In this document: one piece after another, positions 48,251 to 59,439 of the stretch
How positions within the stretch are numbered: the stretch's first letter is position 1
Layout of the letters: each line of letters begins with the position of its first letter
Source of the DNA: Sabellastarte sp. h YS-2021
Lineage: Eukaryota > Annelida > Polychaeta > Sabellida > Sabellidae
Assembly: GCA_964017235.1 (NCBI GenBank)
Contig: OZ024929.1
Coordinates: 27,029,464 to 27,093,463, forward strand
DNA: 64,000 bases
Direction: 5' to 3'
Notes under the pieces: generated by a model
What the model saw: the letters and a program-made list of their open reading frames with translations, nothing else
What the model was told of the DNA's origin: nothing
The model's database searches: none
Made by a program: the position numbers and the translations under genes

Positions 48251-48928
48251 CCTTAGGTCTGTCTCTGTGAACTGTCTAAGAGACGAGCAAGATTCTCATC
48301 ATGCTGACATTTATTGGTGAATTACCTAGTTGTCAGCAATGACTGATCTGGTTGATCCGCTTTGAGGAGCCTCCATTCCTCCTGCCACTACCTCACAGAA
48401 GCCCTGCTCCTTGATTGCTGAGGCTGCAATAGCCATGCATGCAAATCTAATTTTGACGGATTCCTGTGAGGAGTCTGATTGAATGGTTGAGAGAGCAGGT
48501 TGGGCAGGTACCAAGGAATCTAACTTGACATGATCAAGAGATCCCAGAACCAGGCATGTTGGGCCACCTTGGAGCAATCAGAGTTATTCCCCTGCATGGG
48601 TAGTCCTGCAACTTCTCCACCACTTGCCCAAGATGGCTACAAGTGGGAAGGCATATGGGTCCAGATCCTCCCATGGCAGAGTGATTGCATCATTGTCCAT
48701 ATTGGGGGTCTGGCCCCGGTGATACAAGTTGAGGCAGTTTGTTGTTGAGCCAGGTGGCAAAAACAGGCCCACTTAGGGCAAGTGCCACCAGAAGCATATT
48801 GCTTGGGAAAAACTCTAACAGGAGAGACCATTCTGCCTGCTCTGTCTGGTTTGGCTGAGACTGGATAGCTTGTCTGCTATAACATTCAGCCGCCTGGAAT
48901 GTGTCGGGCTAGAGTTACCTGTTTCCTG

Positions 48929-49036
48929 GGGCTGTATTCACAATAGGTCTTAGCCAAGTCTTAGGCTTAAGTTGGCTATATTTTTATACAAAACTTAAGC
49001 CTAAGACTTGGCCAAGACCTTTCGTGAATACGGCCC
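48929..49036. mobile_element. Small hairpin MITE (GGGCTGTATTC ends)
   Basis: An almost fully self-complementary 108-bp element: GGGCTGTATTCACAATAGG, TCTTAGCCAAGTCTTAGG and CTTAAGT at the left pair with the complement at the right. The triplet CTG on both sides (48926-48928, 49037-49039) is a candidate 3-bp duplication, as in Harbinger-like MITEs. Confidence 0.75.
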
Positions 49037-49130
49037 CTGGAATACCAGGTCAGGATTCTCCATAGTAGGACACAAGGAGGACCCGACTTCATCCCCCCCT
49101 CTTCTTAATACAGGCAACCACCATTGTGTT

Positions 49131-49904
49131 TAGTGTTCTCAATAAACCCTTTTTACTAGGACCGGGTATGCAGTAGTTTCAGCGGGCCGATGGCCGATAA
49201 TAGCTGAATCTACAAATATCTCCATATTTACAGACTTAAAACCTACAGAAATAATGGGATGCAACCATTTGCTTTATTTCTTGTTGACCACGGTTTTGCA
49301 TTCAAAACAATATTGCACGGAAGAAAGGTTAAATAAAAAAAGACTTCTGTACATTCAAAACACAGTTGTTTCTATAAAAATGGAGTCACATGACCTATCA
49401 CAAGAGCATTACACTACTACTCGAATGTAGTTTCGGAATTGAAACTTTATTTTTATTTCAGGTTGTAAGTTAATTTTATTAACGTAAAATTATTAACTAC
49501 TGTGTGAAAATATTGTACTCTTATTTATTTAAGGAGTGCATGTCACTATATATGGCCAATATACAGCGTTTTATGGACTCGGAATTAAGAAACTGTGTTG
49601 ATATACTGACGATTTTCAAAGGGTTCCGGTATTTGACAATGTATAAACAACTAAAATAAAAGACAAATAAAATACTATAAACGGTGTACAAGGGTGAGAA
49701 AACAATTTTATTATGCATTTTAATTGAATAGTTTCATTTTAAAGTGAATTAATGAAGTCCAGATACGTCTGTACTTGGTCAGCCAATGTGGGCGATATTA
49801 ACAGAAATAAGCTTAGATTCGGGTACTCGGGTATGAGATTTCAGATTCGGGTAAGTATTCAGGGTTCGGGTACCCGGATATCCGGGTACCCGTTGAGATC
49901 ACTA
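49131..49904. mobile_element. hAT-type non-autonomous element inside DIRS copy A
   Basis: The perfect octamer ATTGTGTT lies at 49123-49130 and 49905-49912. Inverted ends TAGTGTTCTCAAT and TAGTGATCTCAAC (complement) match at 11 of 13 bases. A 26-bp perfect palindrome, CGGGTACCCGGAT and its mirror, lies near the right end (49867-49892). No transposase ORF seen in 774 bp. Confidence 0.85.
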
Positions 49905-51040
49905 ATTGTGTTGTCTGTAGCTATGACAGCAATATTGTTCAACCGGAAGTCTTGGAACTCTTTAAGGGCCAAATGACCGCCTTAGTCCCAGATAGTTTAA
50001 AGTATAACTTGCTTCTGGAAGGGACCAGATTCCCCTAGTAGTGTGTTCCCCTAAGTGAGCACCCCGCCCTTCTTTGATGCATCTGTAAGGACTGAAGCGC
50101 ATTTTTAGCGGGTGTAATGATTGACCCTGAAGCGCATTGTCTTCCTGCAGCCACGTACCATTTAAGATGGGGGTGGAGGGAACCTTTTCTAGTGATTCTG
50201 GTACCCTCCAGCTGTTCTTCTAGTGCCACTTAATCGGCCTCATGTGGAGGCAACCTAGGTGCACTTGCTTCTCTATGGCTGTGAGTAACCCTACTAGGGG
50301 CATCAGCTGCCAGACCGGGCATGTAGGTCCGGGGAGAAGTTTCTGGATAAGCATTCAAGATCTACCAATGCTCTAGGGCGGGTCTGACCTTACCCTCTTC
50401 CAAGCTAACTGGAAGCCTACTAAGTCGAAGACTTGCTCGAGGTCCAGTTCTAATTTTTCATGTTTACCATTCAAACTTACTCCTGACACTCAGCTCCTAG
50501 AGAATGTGTAAGCTGGAGATAGGCTTGGTGGGAACTGGCTTGACCAACCAGTCGTACTGGTGGATTGTGGTACTTTGTAATGCTATAGTTAGACCTCCTT
50601 CGCCTCCACCGAGAGAAGACTCCCATTGTACTGTGAACAAACCAAAGGAGAGTGATTGAACTGGTGGGGAAGACCCTGGACAAGAAAAAGTCCAGTACTT
50701 CCTTGTTGGTAGAATGGGGTGAGGGAGTAGGCAACCTTGAAGTTATCCACTTCCCTTGCTGAAGAGAGGTTAATATGGTTCCCAATGTTGCCCAATCTGA
50801 ATTATTCACAGTACTGGGCCACTTCTCCTGCCTGGAGACCTGGTCAAGCTGGTTATTTCCGGAAGGTGAGGGTGTAGCCTTCCTGGGAGATTTCTTATGT
50901 TCTCACTGGACTTGAGCAGGCAGGTTGAGTCAAAAAACAGTCCGTATTATATACAGGACATATTTTTCTGGCATTTGGCGGGACTGGTCGCGCCGACCGG
51001 TAAGTTGTCCATTGGATAGGATGTATTAACGCAATAAAAT

Positions 51041-51807
51041 AACTGTATGATTGTTGTACCTATTTCCAGTCTATTACCAAAATTGTGAAGTATTTTTTCG
51101 GTGTGACATTTGAAACATTTCTGCGCACTTTTCTTGTTCCACAAAATCGTGTGTATACCCAAAAACAATTCTATTTTAAGAATATATAACTTCTGTTTAT
51201 ATATTGGCACAAAAACATGCATAAGTCTGATTTTAAAACCATTTAGACTGGAAAGTGGAATGGACTGGATTCTGGTTCATGAAGGATAAAGCACTTTATT
51301 CTATGACATAAAATAGGCTTAAAGCCAGTGAAATGTACACCTGTGCACTGCTGATAATAAAATAATAACAATTAATGTTTTGGTAAAAGCATAATGTGAA
51401 TTCTAAGTAGTGTAAGCTTCATAAACACTGCATTTCTTCATAAACAAATGCACAATATTGAGTGGCTTTCATTGGATATAATTAATGACTGGTATTTTTG
51501 AATATTTGGATTCTTATAATTTTGAGTCTCTATAACAAGGTCAATTTATCACTGGGTTTTAAGCTAGAGGTTACTGACATTTAATGGGGGCTTAAGACTT
51601 TCATCAGTCAAGGTATAAAAACATTAATATTATTATTACACTGTAGTAGCAAGTTTGTAGGATCATACTATACAAATATTACAGCTAAATAAAAACAAAA
51701 TTGTCACGCTGATATTGTTCCCAAACAAAAAAGAAAACATATTTTATGCTAATTATTGTTTCTTGCACCAAAAGAAATACTTTACTTGCCAAGATATGCA
51801 ATCATGA
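51041..51807 (-). other. Intronic DNA, nothing recognised
   Basis: Lies between DIRS copy A and the Helentron-like copy within the long intron of the minus-strand gene. Confidence 0.5.
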
Positions 51808-53412
51808 AAAATAGCATCAGAGATGCCCGTACCCCACAGCCTAGGGAAATATTTTCAACACCATGAGATACAGAAGTACTGTACCAGTACAAACTTCAGG
51901 ATACTTTCAGAGCACTGTCAGTTATATAAAGGTCCAAACAATGTTTAAATGGAGAAATAATGTTTAAAAGAAAGATAATGCATATAAAGATGAAGTACTA
52001 AAACAAGATAATTCAATAACAAGATAACAGCATTAATCAGCAAACTAAAATTCAACACTCTTTATCTACACCTGCATGGCCCAATTATGGTTTAGATGGT
52101 TTGAATATTATCATGCATACAGAAGTGGTAATACATTTAATGAATGCTTATGTGTGGTGTTGGAGCAAAATCTGTGGCTCACTTGATGAAATTCTATCTC
52201 TTACAATGGGAAGTTATGAAAGTAAAATTCTTAATAAATTCTAATATGACTTTAACAGTGCTAAATCTGCATAAAAAAAACAGACTCAAAGGTGCAACAA
52301 GATTTTATAGGTCAAGGTCACTACAGCAAGGTCAAAGGTCAAATCAAGGTCAGATCATGACGTTGCACAACTACACCCCCTAACCAATGTCCCTACCAAG
52401 TATCAACTTCCTACACCTTGCGGTTTCCGAGATATAGCCCGGACAAGATTTTCGAACTCAAGGTCACTACGGCAAGGTCAAAGGTCAAATCCTTGTCAGA
52501 CCATGACATTGCACACCTACACCCCCTAACCAATATCCCTACCAAGTATCAACTTCCTACACCTTACGGTTTCTGAGATATAGCCCGGACAAGATTTTAT
52601 AGGTCAAGGTCACTACGGCAAAGTCAAAGGACAAATCAATGTCAGACCATGACGTTGCACACCTATACCCCCTAACCAATATCCCTACCAAGTATCAACT
52701 TCCTACACCTTACAGTTTCTGAGATATAGCCCGGACAAGATTTTATAGGTCAAGGTCACTATGGCAAGGTCAAAGGTCAAATCAAGGTCAGACCATGACG
52801 CTGCACACCTACACCCCCTAACCAATATTCCTACCAAGTATCAACTTTCTACACCTTATGGTTTCCGAGATATAGCCCGGACAAGATTTTATAGGTCAAG
52901 GTCACTACAGCAAGGTCAAAGGTCAAATCAAGGTCAGACCATGATGTTGCACACCTACACCCCCTAACCAATGTCCCTATCAAATATTAACTTCCTACAC
53001 CTTACGGTTTCTGAGATATAGCCCGGACAAGATTTTATAGGTCAAGGTCACTACGGCAAGGTCAAAGGTCAAATCAAGGTCACACCATGACGTTGCACAC
53101 CTACACCCCCTAACCAATATCCCTACCAAGTATCAACTTCCTACACCTTATGGTTTCCGAGATATAGCCCGGACAAGATTTTCAAACTCAAGGTCACTAC
53201 GGCAAGGTCAAAGGTCAAATCAAGGTCAGACCATGACGTTGCACACCTACACCCCCTAACCAATGTCCCTACCAAGTATCAACTTCCTACACCTTACGGT
53301 TTCTGAGATACAGCCCGGACAAACTCTTTTCCCGCCCACCCGCCCGCCCGCCCATCCGGACACCATGGGTGAAAACAATACCCCAACAGCCCTTAAGGGC
53401 TGTGGGGTAAAA
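51808..53412 (-). mobile_element. Helentron-like family 1, copy 4 (reverse orientation)
   Basis: Complete plan read from the left: 3' end with hairpin GCATCAGAGATGC, subterminal TACCCCACAGCC, unique tail, about seven 146-bp core units (52300-53310) most with AAGGTCAAAGGTCA, then the 5' palindrome ACAGCCCTTAAGGGCTGT and GGGGTAAAAA. It is the copy most like copy 1 in structure. It lies inside the minus-strand gene's intron, about 170 bp from the next exon. Confidence 0.88.
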
Positions 53413-53582
53413 ACATAAAAGTAATTACTTCAAAGCAAAAATACCACTGTATAAAGAAAATTTGACATGGAATAAATGGCAAATACATAATATGGACATG
53501 ATGATATAAGTATAAATACACAAAATGTAGAAACAGGAAGCCAAATTGCTGTAGAAGATATATATACAAAATGTACTTTTAC

Positions 53583-53673
53583 CCTGTAGAGACTGGGCTG
53601 GTTCCTGATCCTGTTCTGTAGATGGATTACCAATTTCTACAGACCCAGGTAAGTTCAGCATTCCCTCTGCTAC
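53583..53673 (-). CDS. Same minus-strand gene, upstream internal exon
   Basis: The acceptor GACTTTCAG ends at 53674. The donor GTAAAAG begins at 53582. This is a 91-nt exon starting in phase 0 and ending in phase 1. It encodes 'VAEGMLNLPGSVEIG' and then 'NPSTEQDQEPAQSLQ', polar and acidic. Its last base forms a Glu codon with the first bases of 42316-42843, keeping the frame open. An in-frame ATG lies at codon 5, but the splice acceptor and open upstream codons favour an internal exon. Exons further upstream were not identified. Confidence 0.65.
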
Positions 53674-55135
53674 CTGAAAGTCAATGTGAAATATACTTGT
53701 TTACCATATGAATGTAATTGATATAACTTAATCAGATTATTCTTTCACAGCTTTGGGTATGACAAAACCAACTTTCTTATCTGACTAAGCAGTTTTTTTA
53801 AGTATAACTGTACATTTTAAGATACTGCGTAGGTCTATGTTAATGCCAAGTTCAAGTAAATGCCTTGTTTCATATAATATTTAACAAGTCTTTTAATTTA
53901 AATATTCTTGGGTGTTTCAAAATAATGCATGTTTATTCTTGTTGAAAATAAGGTGGTCAAAACAGTTAATTTAAAGATGAAGGTTTCTAATGCAGTTTTT
54001 TTATGCTTAATTGTTTCATTTAAAGAAACAATGTTGGAAGTACTTTTTTCATGAAATCATAATTCTAACCAAGGGTATTAGTCTTTTAACACTTGTCTGT
54101 AATAATATGTAAGAGTGTTAAACTTATAATTAAAAAATAAGCATGCTAGATTTTCGAAGAAAAAAATCCTCTGCAACATTCCTTAAGGTGAAATCCCTAT
54201 TCAAGCACAGTTAATGGTGTTACTACATAGATATCTCCTGGAGATGTATACCAAGTTTGTGGAAATAAGCAAAAGCATTTGTCCCAATGCCAATCCATTC
54301 AGGATAATAACAAATCTCATTTTAGCAAATTTAGCTTCATGTGTCATTTAGAAAGCACATGCAAGTAGTTTAGTTTCAAACTGTCTCTGAAGAATAACAA
54401 GCAGCAAAGTACAAGAATATTGGTTGCCACCAGCAACTGAAAAGTGTGTAATGTTTCAAACAAACATGATGTGTGGTATCTCAGAAAGCTAAGTAAGATG
54501 CAACCAGCTTTGAAATGACCAGCAAGCTCAGATAACCAGATGACAAGTCCATTCCATGTGTCAAAATAGTGTGAAAGTATATAACAGAGTCATATAAACA
54601 GAACTGTGTCGACATATTCTTGTTAAAATTATGGCCAACTATGACGAAAACATTGCCACAACAATTACACCAGTTTTTTTTTCTGAAAACCATTAAATGA
54701 TATGCAAGTCATTTATCTGCTCTAATGTTTGACATGCACCAAACTGTTTTAAAGGCATGTGATGAAAGTGATACTGGTGAGTTGATGTGACAGCTATTAA
54801 GCTGTTCTAACACTAGTATTATAGCTGAAACTAGAACTACTTAAACTTAATGTACAACAACAGTGTTTGTGATCACCATTTCAATACATTTTACTTTATT
54901 TTTCTGGGAGCATTACTTCAGTAGTGAAATGTGGTGGGTTATAAGAATTGAAGAAAAGACTGTTCTACACAATTATACTCAGGAACTTGTATCTCAAACA
55001 ATGTGTGTGTATTCACTCTATAAATTAGTAGATTGCCAGAAGAAATAATATTTATTTTAATACATAACTAGAAATAGGATGCCCTGTTGATAGTATCTGC
55101 GACATATGAATAGAAACAGGATAGCATAGAAGAAC
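53674..55135. other. Non-coding stretch, nothing recognised
   Basis: Probably intron of the minus-strand gene. No exon with a matching phase-0 donor was found. Confidence 0.45.
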
Positions 55136-55351
55136 ACACATTATCATGTGTCATGTCCACCCCATGAACCTTTTGCCAAAATTGTACAGTAGTCTTACAA
55201 GACCCTGTTTCATTTGTAAAATATATCAATGATGCTTAAATATTTATTAGTGTACATGTAAATTATTTCAGCTTCATGCCTTTTTGCATTGGTTGGGTCG
55301 AAAATTTTGACGAAGTCACTCTATCTTGCACGGTTAAGAAGATAGAAGCAA

Positions 55352-56697
55352 CCCAGCAGGCAATAGGATATCAAAAAGAAATCAAAAAGACACTGGGCAA
55401 GACATCAGAAACTGATGCTTATTTGAAATTCGAAATGACATCATATGTTAAATGTCAAACAGATCTTTAGTAGCCTAGTCTATTTGACATCTCCAAAAGC
55501 CATAAAAATGACATCTAGTAGCCGATATAAATTTGATATCAGCATAAGACATCAATATGATCGCCCAATTTGGACTGACTTCATGTCTATATGACATCAG
55601 AAACTGACATCAATTTGATGTACTGATATAAAAATCTGATTGACATCATTTCACAAGTGCTGAAACTAATTTTCAGTAATAAAAATATTGGTTAATAACA
55701 TTTTGTTTTCACAGTTAATATCACATTACATTGCTTTATCTACCATTTGTGTACACTTACCTGACACAGCCTTAAGTGATTTCCATGTACTATAAAGATT
55801 ATTCCATGGGAGAAAATAATTAATGTTCAGTGGGAACCAGTTCAAAAATTTATACCATTTGTAAAGATACAAATTATGGGTACAAAAGTTTGAATATTAG
55901 AAGCCCTTTTTCTGAACTTTTATCTTTATTTATTCAATCTTTGGCTTGGTTGCAAACACTAAAGTATACATTTGTTTACAAAACAACATATTTCTTGTAA
56001 ATTTTTGCTGTCACACAGCATTTTAGTTACAGTTTTAAACATAATTGTTTTGTCTGTACCAAAACTTAATTATTTTTGTCAAAGCAACATCACAGAGACT
56101 AGAGGCCAAGTTAGTAGGTTCAGCATCTAATCAAAGGTTGTCACCTCTGCCTAGGTTTGACCCTACTCATGTGAAAAAGCTGAGGGCCTGTCCTAATATG
56201 ACCCTGGCTGGTGTACAGGATGATATTACATTTGTAATATTCCTAAAAATGATATAATTTTATAGAATACTGATGTTAATCCGATCTCAAATGATATGAT
56301 GATACTCCACTTGAAATGTTTTAACAAAGTGACATCATATTAATATCATTAAGATGTCAGAAACAATGCCCGAGTAGAATATCAGGTCACATCATATTAT
56401 TCGAACATCATATTTTCATCATTTGACATGACTACAAAAAGTCATGTTGGGATGGTGTCAATTTTATGTCATTGAATAGGATAATACAATCACATTAGGT
56501 CTGGTTATCATTTTGTCATCTAGTTGATATTGTAGGTATGTTATTGACATAAAGTCATGTCATGTCACATAAACTGGATGTCAGATTTGTGTCAGATGAC
56601 GTGACCACCTTAAATCATGTCCGAGTGATAGTTACTTGATGTCATATACTAACATGACCAAAACATGATGTCAAGAATTGGACCTGTGCCTGCTGGG
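55352..56697. mobile_element. DNA transposon with CCCAGCAGGCA ends and GACATC arrays
   Basis: Inverted ends CCCAGCAGGCA (11 bp). Comparison with uninterrupted 169-bp units nearby (GAAGCAAATTTGTG) shows the insertion point and a probable 2-bp AA duplication. Subterminal regions (55440-55660 and 56270-56680) are packed with TGACATCA / TGATGTCA-type words, likely transposase-binding sites (inference). An open + strand segment at about 56085-56257 ('LEAKLVGSASNQRLSPLPRFDPTHVKKL') is preceded by an AG and could be a transposase or captured exon; I do not recognise it. The superfamily is uncertain; an ISL2EU-like element is possible. Confidence 0.75.
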
Positions 56698-56736
56698 AAA
56701 TTTGTTTTTCTATTTTTGGGAAAAATTCGAAAATTC

Positions 56737-57900
56737 AAAATGGCCGCCATTTTTGGGAAGAGGAAAATTTTTTGAAAATTGCCAAGAGTACATTTCTTAG
56801 ATACCCTATGAGTCGAAAATTTCAACGAATTAACTCTATTTTGCACGGTTAAGGAGATAGAAGTAAATTTGTGTTTTTTCATTTTGGGTAAAAATTCGAA
56901 AATTCAAAATGGCCGCCATATGTGGGGAGGGGAAAATTTTTTTGAAAATTGGCAAGAGTACATTTCTTAGATACCCTGTGGGTCGAAAATTTCAACGAAA
57001 TCACTCTATCTCACACGGTTAAGGAGATAGAAGCAAATTTGTGTTTTACCATTTTTGGGGAAAATTGGAAAATTCAAAATGGCTGCCATTTTTGGGGAGG
57101 GGAAATTTTTTTGAAAATTGCTAAGAGTACATTTCTTAGATACCCTGTGGGTCGAAAATTTCGACGAAATCACTCTATCTCGCACAGTTAAGGAGATAGA
57201 ATCAATTTTGTGTTTTGCCATTTCGGGCAAAAATTAGAAAATTCAAAATGGCCGCCATATGTGGGGAGGGGAAAATTTTTTGAAAATTACCAAGAGTACA
57301 TTTGTTAGATACCCCATGGATCGAAAATTTCGACGAAATTGCTCTATCTCGCATGGTTAAGGAGATAGAAGCAAATTCGTGTTTTGCCATTTTTGGCAAA
57401 AATTCGAAAATTCAAAATGGCCGCCATTTTTGGGGAGGGCAAAATTTTTTTTAAATTGCCAAGAGTACAATGCTCAGATTCCCTGTGGGTCGAAAATTTT
57501 GAAGAAATCACTCTATCTCGCACGGTTATGGAGATAGAAGCAAATTTGTGTTTTGCCATTTTTGGCAAAAATTCGAAAATTTAAAATGGCTGCCATTTTT
57601 GGGGAGGGGAAATTCTTTTGAAAATTGCAAAGATTACATTCGTTAGATACCCTGTGGGTCGAAAATTACAATAAAATCGCTCTATCTCGCACGGTTAAGG
57701 AGATAGAAGCAAATTTGTGTTTTGCCATTTTTGGCAAAAATTCGAAAATTCAAAATGGCCGCCATTTTTGGGGAGGGGAAAATTTTTTTGAAAATTACAA
57801 AGAGTACATTCCTTAGATACCCTGTGGGTCGAAAATTTCGACGAAATTGCTCTATCTCGCACAGTTTAGGAGATATGAGCACATTTGCCTTTTTCAGTAT
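56737..57900. repeat. 169-bp tandem array, about seven units
   Basis: Units share CAAAATGGCCGCCAT, 'AAGAGTACAT', 'GATACCCTGTGGGTCGAAAA', 'ATCACTCTATCTCGCAC' and 'AAGGAGATAGAAGCAAAT'. Spacing is about 167-171 bp. Many short ORFs on both strands are repeat artefacts. Confidence 0.92.
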
Positions 57901-58663
57901 TCAAAATAGCCAATTACTCATTTATTTAATTAATTACTCACTCATCTATGAAGCAATTACCCCCAAAAGCAATCCCATACAAGCTATTAACCCAATGACC
58001 CTCCATACCAAATTTCAGAAAGATAGGCTTAATAGCATTCCTTAAAATGTCTGGAAACCAAAGAGATACTCAAAAGTAGCAAAGTAGCTATTACTCAGTT
58101 AGCTATAGAGCTATCATCACCAAAAGCAATCCCATACAAGCTATTAACCGAATAAACCTGCATGCCAAATTTGGTAAAGATAGGATAAGAACAGTTGCCT
58201 AAAATGTCTGGAAACCAAGTGGGACGCCGGATGGCGGAAAAAGCAAAAATAATATGTCCACCCCCCAGTGGGTGGACATAATAAATATTTGGTAAACTGA
58301 AAATGTAAAACACTAAATAGAAATTGTACCTTCATATAGATACAAAATTTACCTAATTTAAAGCATATGTACTACATGAATTTATATGATGACAACCCAA
58401 CTGAATTCAGGATAGTTATTACAGATTAATGTGTATTTTAGATAGTAAGACAAGGGTAAAGTGGTTAGCTTTCTGCTAACCACAGAGTCGAATCTGAGGA
58501 CAGGACTGGGTGTTGAAATCTGTAAACTCTGTATTATCGCCCGCATTTGCAAACCGCTTCCACAGAAGTTTTCAGATTTGTGTAGCGAGATGGGTATTTG
58601 TAGTGACGTGGTGTGAAAGGTTTACAAATATAAAGGGTCTGTAGATGCGAAGTTTTACAACTT

Positions 58664-59045
58664 GGTTTAAGATGAAAACCACCAGCATATTTCCTCTCCA
58701 CGGACTTGCCTCATTAATATTAATGAGCAAATATGCGCACTGACAATATTTTACTCTAAGGCTGGTTTAAGATGAAAACTACCAGCATATTTCCTGTCCA
58801 CGCACTTGCCTCATTAACATTAATGAACAAATATGCGCAGTCACGGCAGTTCTTTGAGGGGGTTTTCCGACAATATTTTACAAGGCTGGTTTAAGATGAA
58901 AACTACCAGCATATTTCCTGTTCAAGGACTTGCCTCATTAATATTAATGAGCAAATATGTGCAGTCACAGCAGTTCTTTGTGGGGGTTTCCCAACAATAT
59001 TTTACAAGGCTGGTTTAAGATGAAAACTACCAGCATATTTCCTGT
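58664..59045. repeat. Tandem repeat, unit 100-124 bp, three full units and a partial
   Basis: GGTTTAAGATGAAAAC recurs at 58664, 58764, 58888 and 59012. Units contain 'ACCAGCATATTTCC' and the palindrome TCATTAATATTAATGA followed by GCAAATATG(C/T)GCA. Confidence 0.9.
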
Positions 59046-59239
59046 TCAGCAAATTGTAAGTATTTAAATAAAATATTCGTGTGTTGTTTCTGCGAACAGC
59101 CACAATGAGCGAAAATAGGGAACTATAGATTATGCTGTATTTTACCGATGAAATGACATGATAACTTCTAGGACATGCAAAAGCGCCTTCAAGTGGGTGA
59201 ATGTAAAACTACAGAGTTTGAATATTTTCATTGTCGATT

Positions 59240-59345
59240 CTGATTGGCTGAACCACAAAGCTGTAGTACTACCGTGACGTCACTTCATTCATTAATTTCT
59301 TTGCGGTTTATTTGTTTGACAAATGGGCACATGCGCAGACAACAT
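59240..59345. promoter_or_regulatory. Possible promoter-like cluster (CCAAT, CRE, NRF1-like)
   Basis: Within about 105 bp lie an inverted CCAAT box (TGATTGGCTG, 59241-59250), a perfect CRE (TGACGTCA, 59275-59282) and an NRF1-like ATGCGCAG (about 59331). These are common in metazoan housekeeping promoters. No first exon could be paired with it, and CRE words also occur in repeats of this window, so this is weak. Confidence 0.25.
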
Positions 59346-59439
59346 TTTTACATTAACAGTGACTGCGTGATACACCAGCAGACAAATAAATTAATTGGGG
59401 GTTCAAGTCTAGAAACCAGCAGACGAAACTGTTAAAAAA

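Larger units (their letters stand above)
46837..51040 (-). mobile_element. DIRS-like retrotransposon, copy A (decayed, with two insertions)
   Basis: The left end AAATTGCAAATTTAATAAG… and right end …ACGCAATAAAAT share an inverted repeat of about 100 bp (ATCCAATGGACAA, CCGGTC, CCCGCCAAA(C/T)GCCAGAAAAA, CCTGTATATAATAC). An internal complementary region at 47121-47211 joins the complements of both ends. Coding relics on the minus strand are tyrosine recombinase (about 48250-47519, e.g. 'APVVMPALAPTLDKS') and RNase H-side sequence ('ITLPWEDLDPYAFP', about 48690-48640). The element holds a MITE (48929-49036) and a hAT element (49131-49904). Without these it is about 3.3 kb, so it is internally deleted as well as frameshifted. 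It lies in an intron, same strand as the gene. Confidence 0.85.
55136..58278 (-). mobile_element. Helentron-like tandem-core element, family 4, with an inserted transposon
   Basis: At the left is a hairpin ACACAT-TATC-ATGTGT (55136-55151), directly followed by ATGTCCACCCC (55153-55163). At the right is the palindrome ATGTCCACCC…GGGTGGACAT (58253-58278). Between them is a tandem array of about 169-bp units with AAAATGG(C/T)(C/T)GCCAT at 56737, 56906 and onward. Right of the array lies a short duplicated tail ('AAAAGCAATCCCATACAAGC' at about 57965 and 58120). The plan matches families 1 and 2 in reverse orientation. A DNA transposon (55352-56697) splits the first core unit. Confidence 0.7.

Noticed and set aside
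56949..57882. Many ORFs of 60-80 codons on both strands in the 169-bp array
   Set aside because: Same protein phrases recur per unit on both strands; repeat artefacts.
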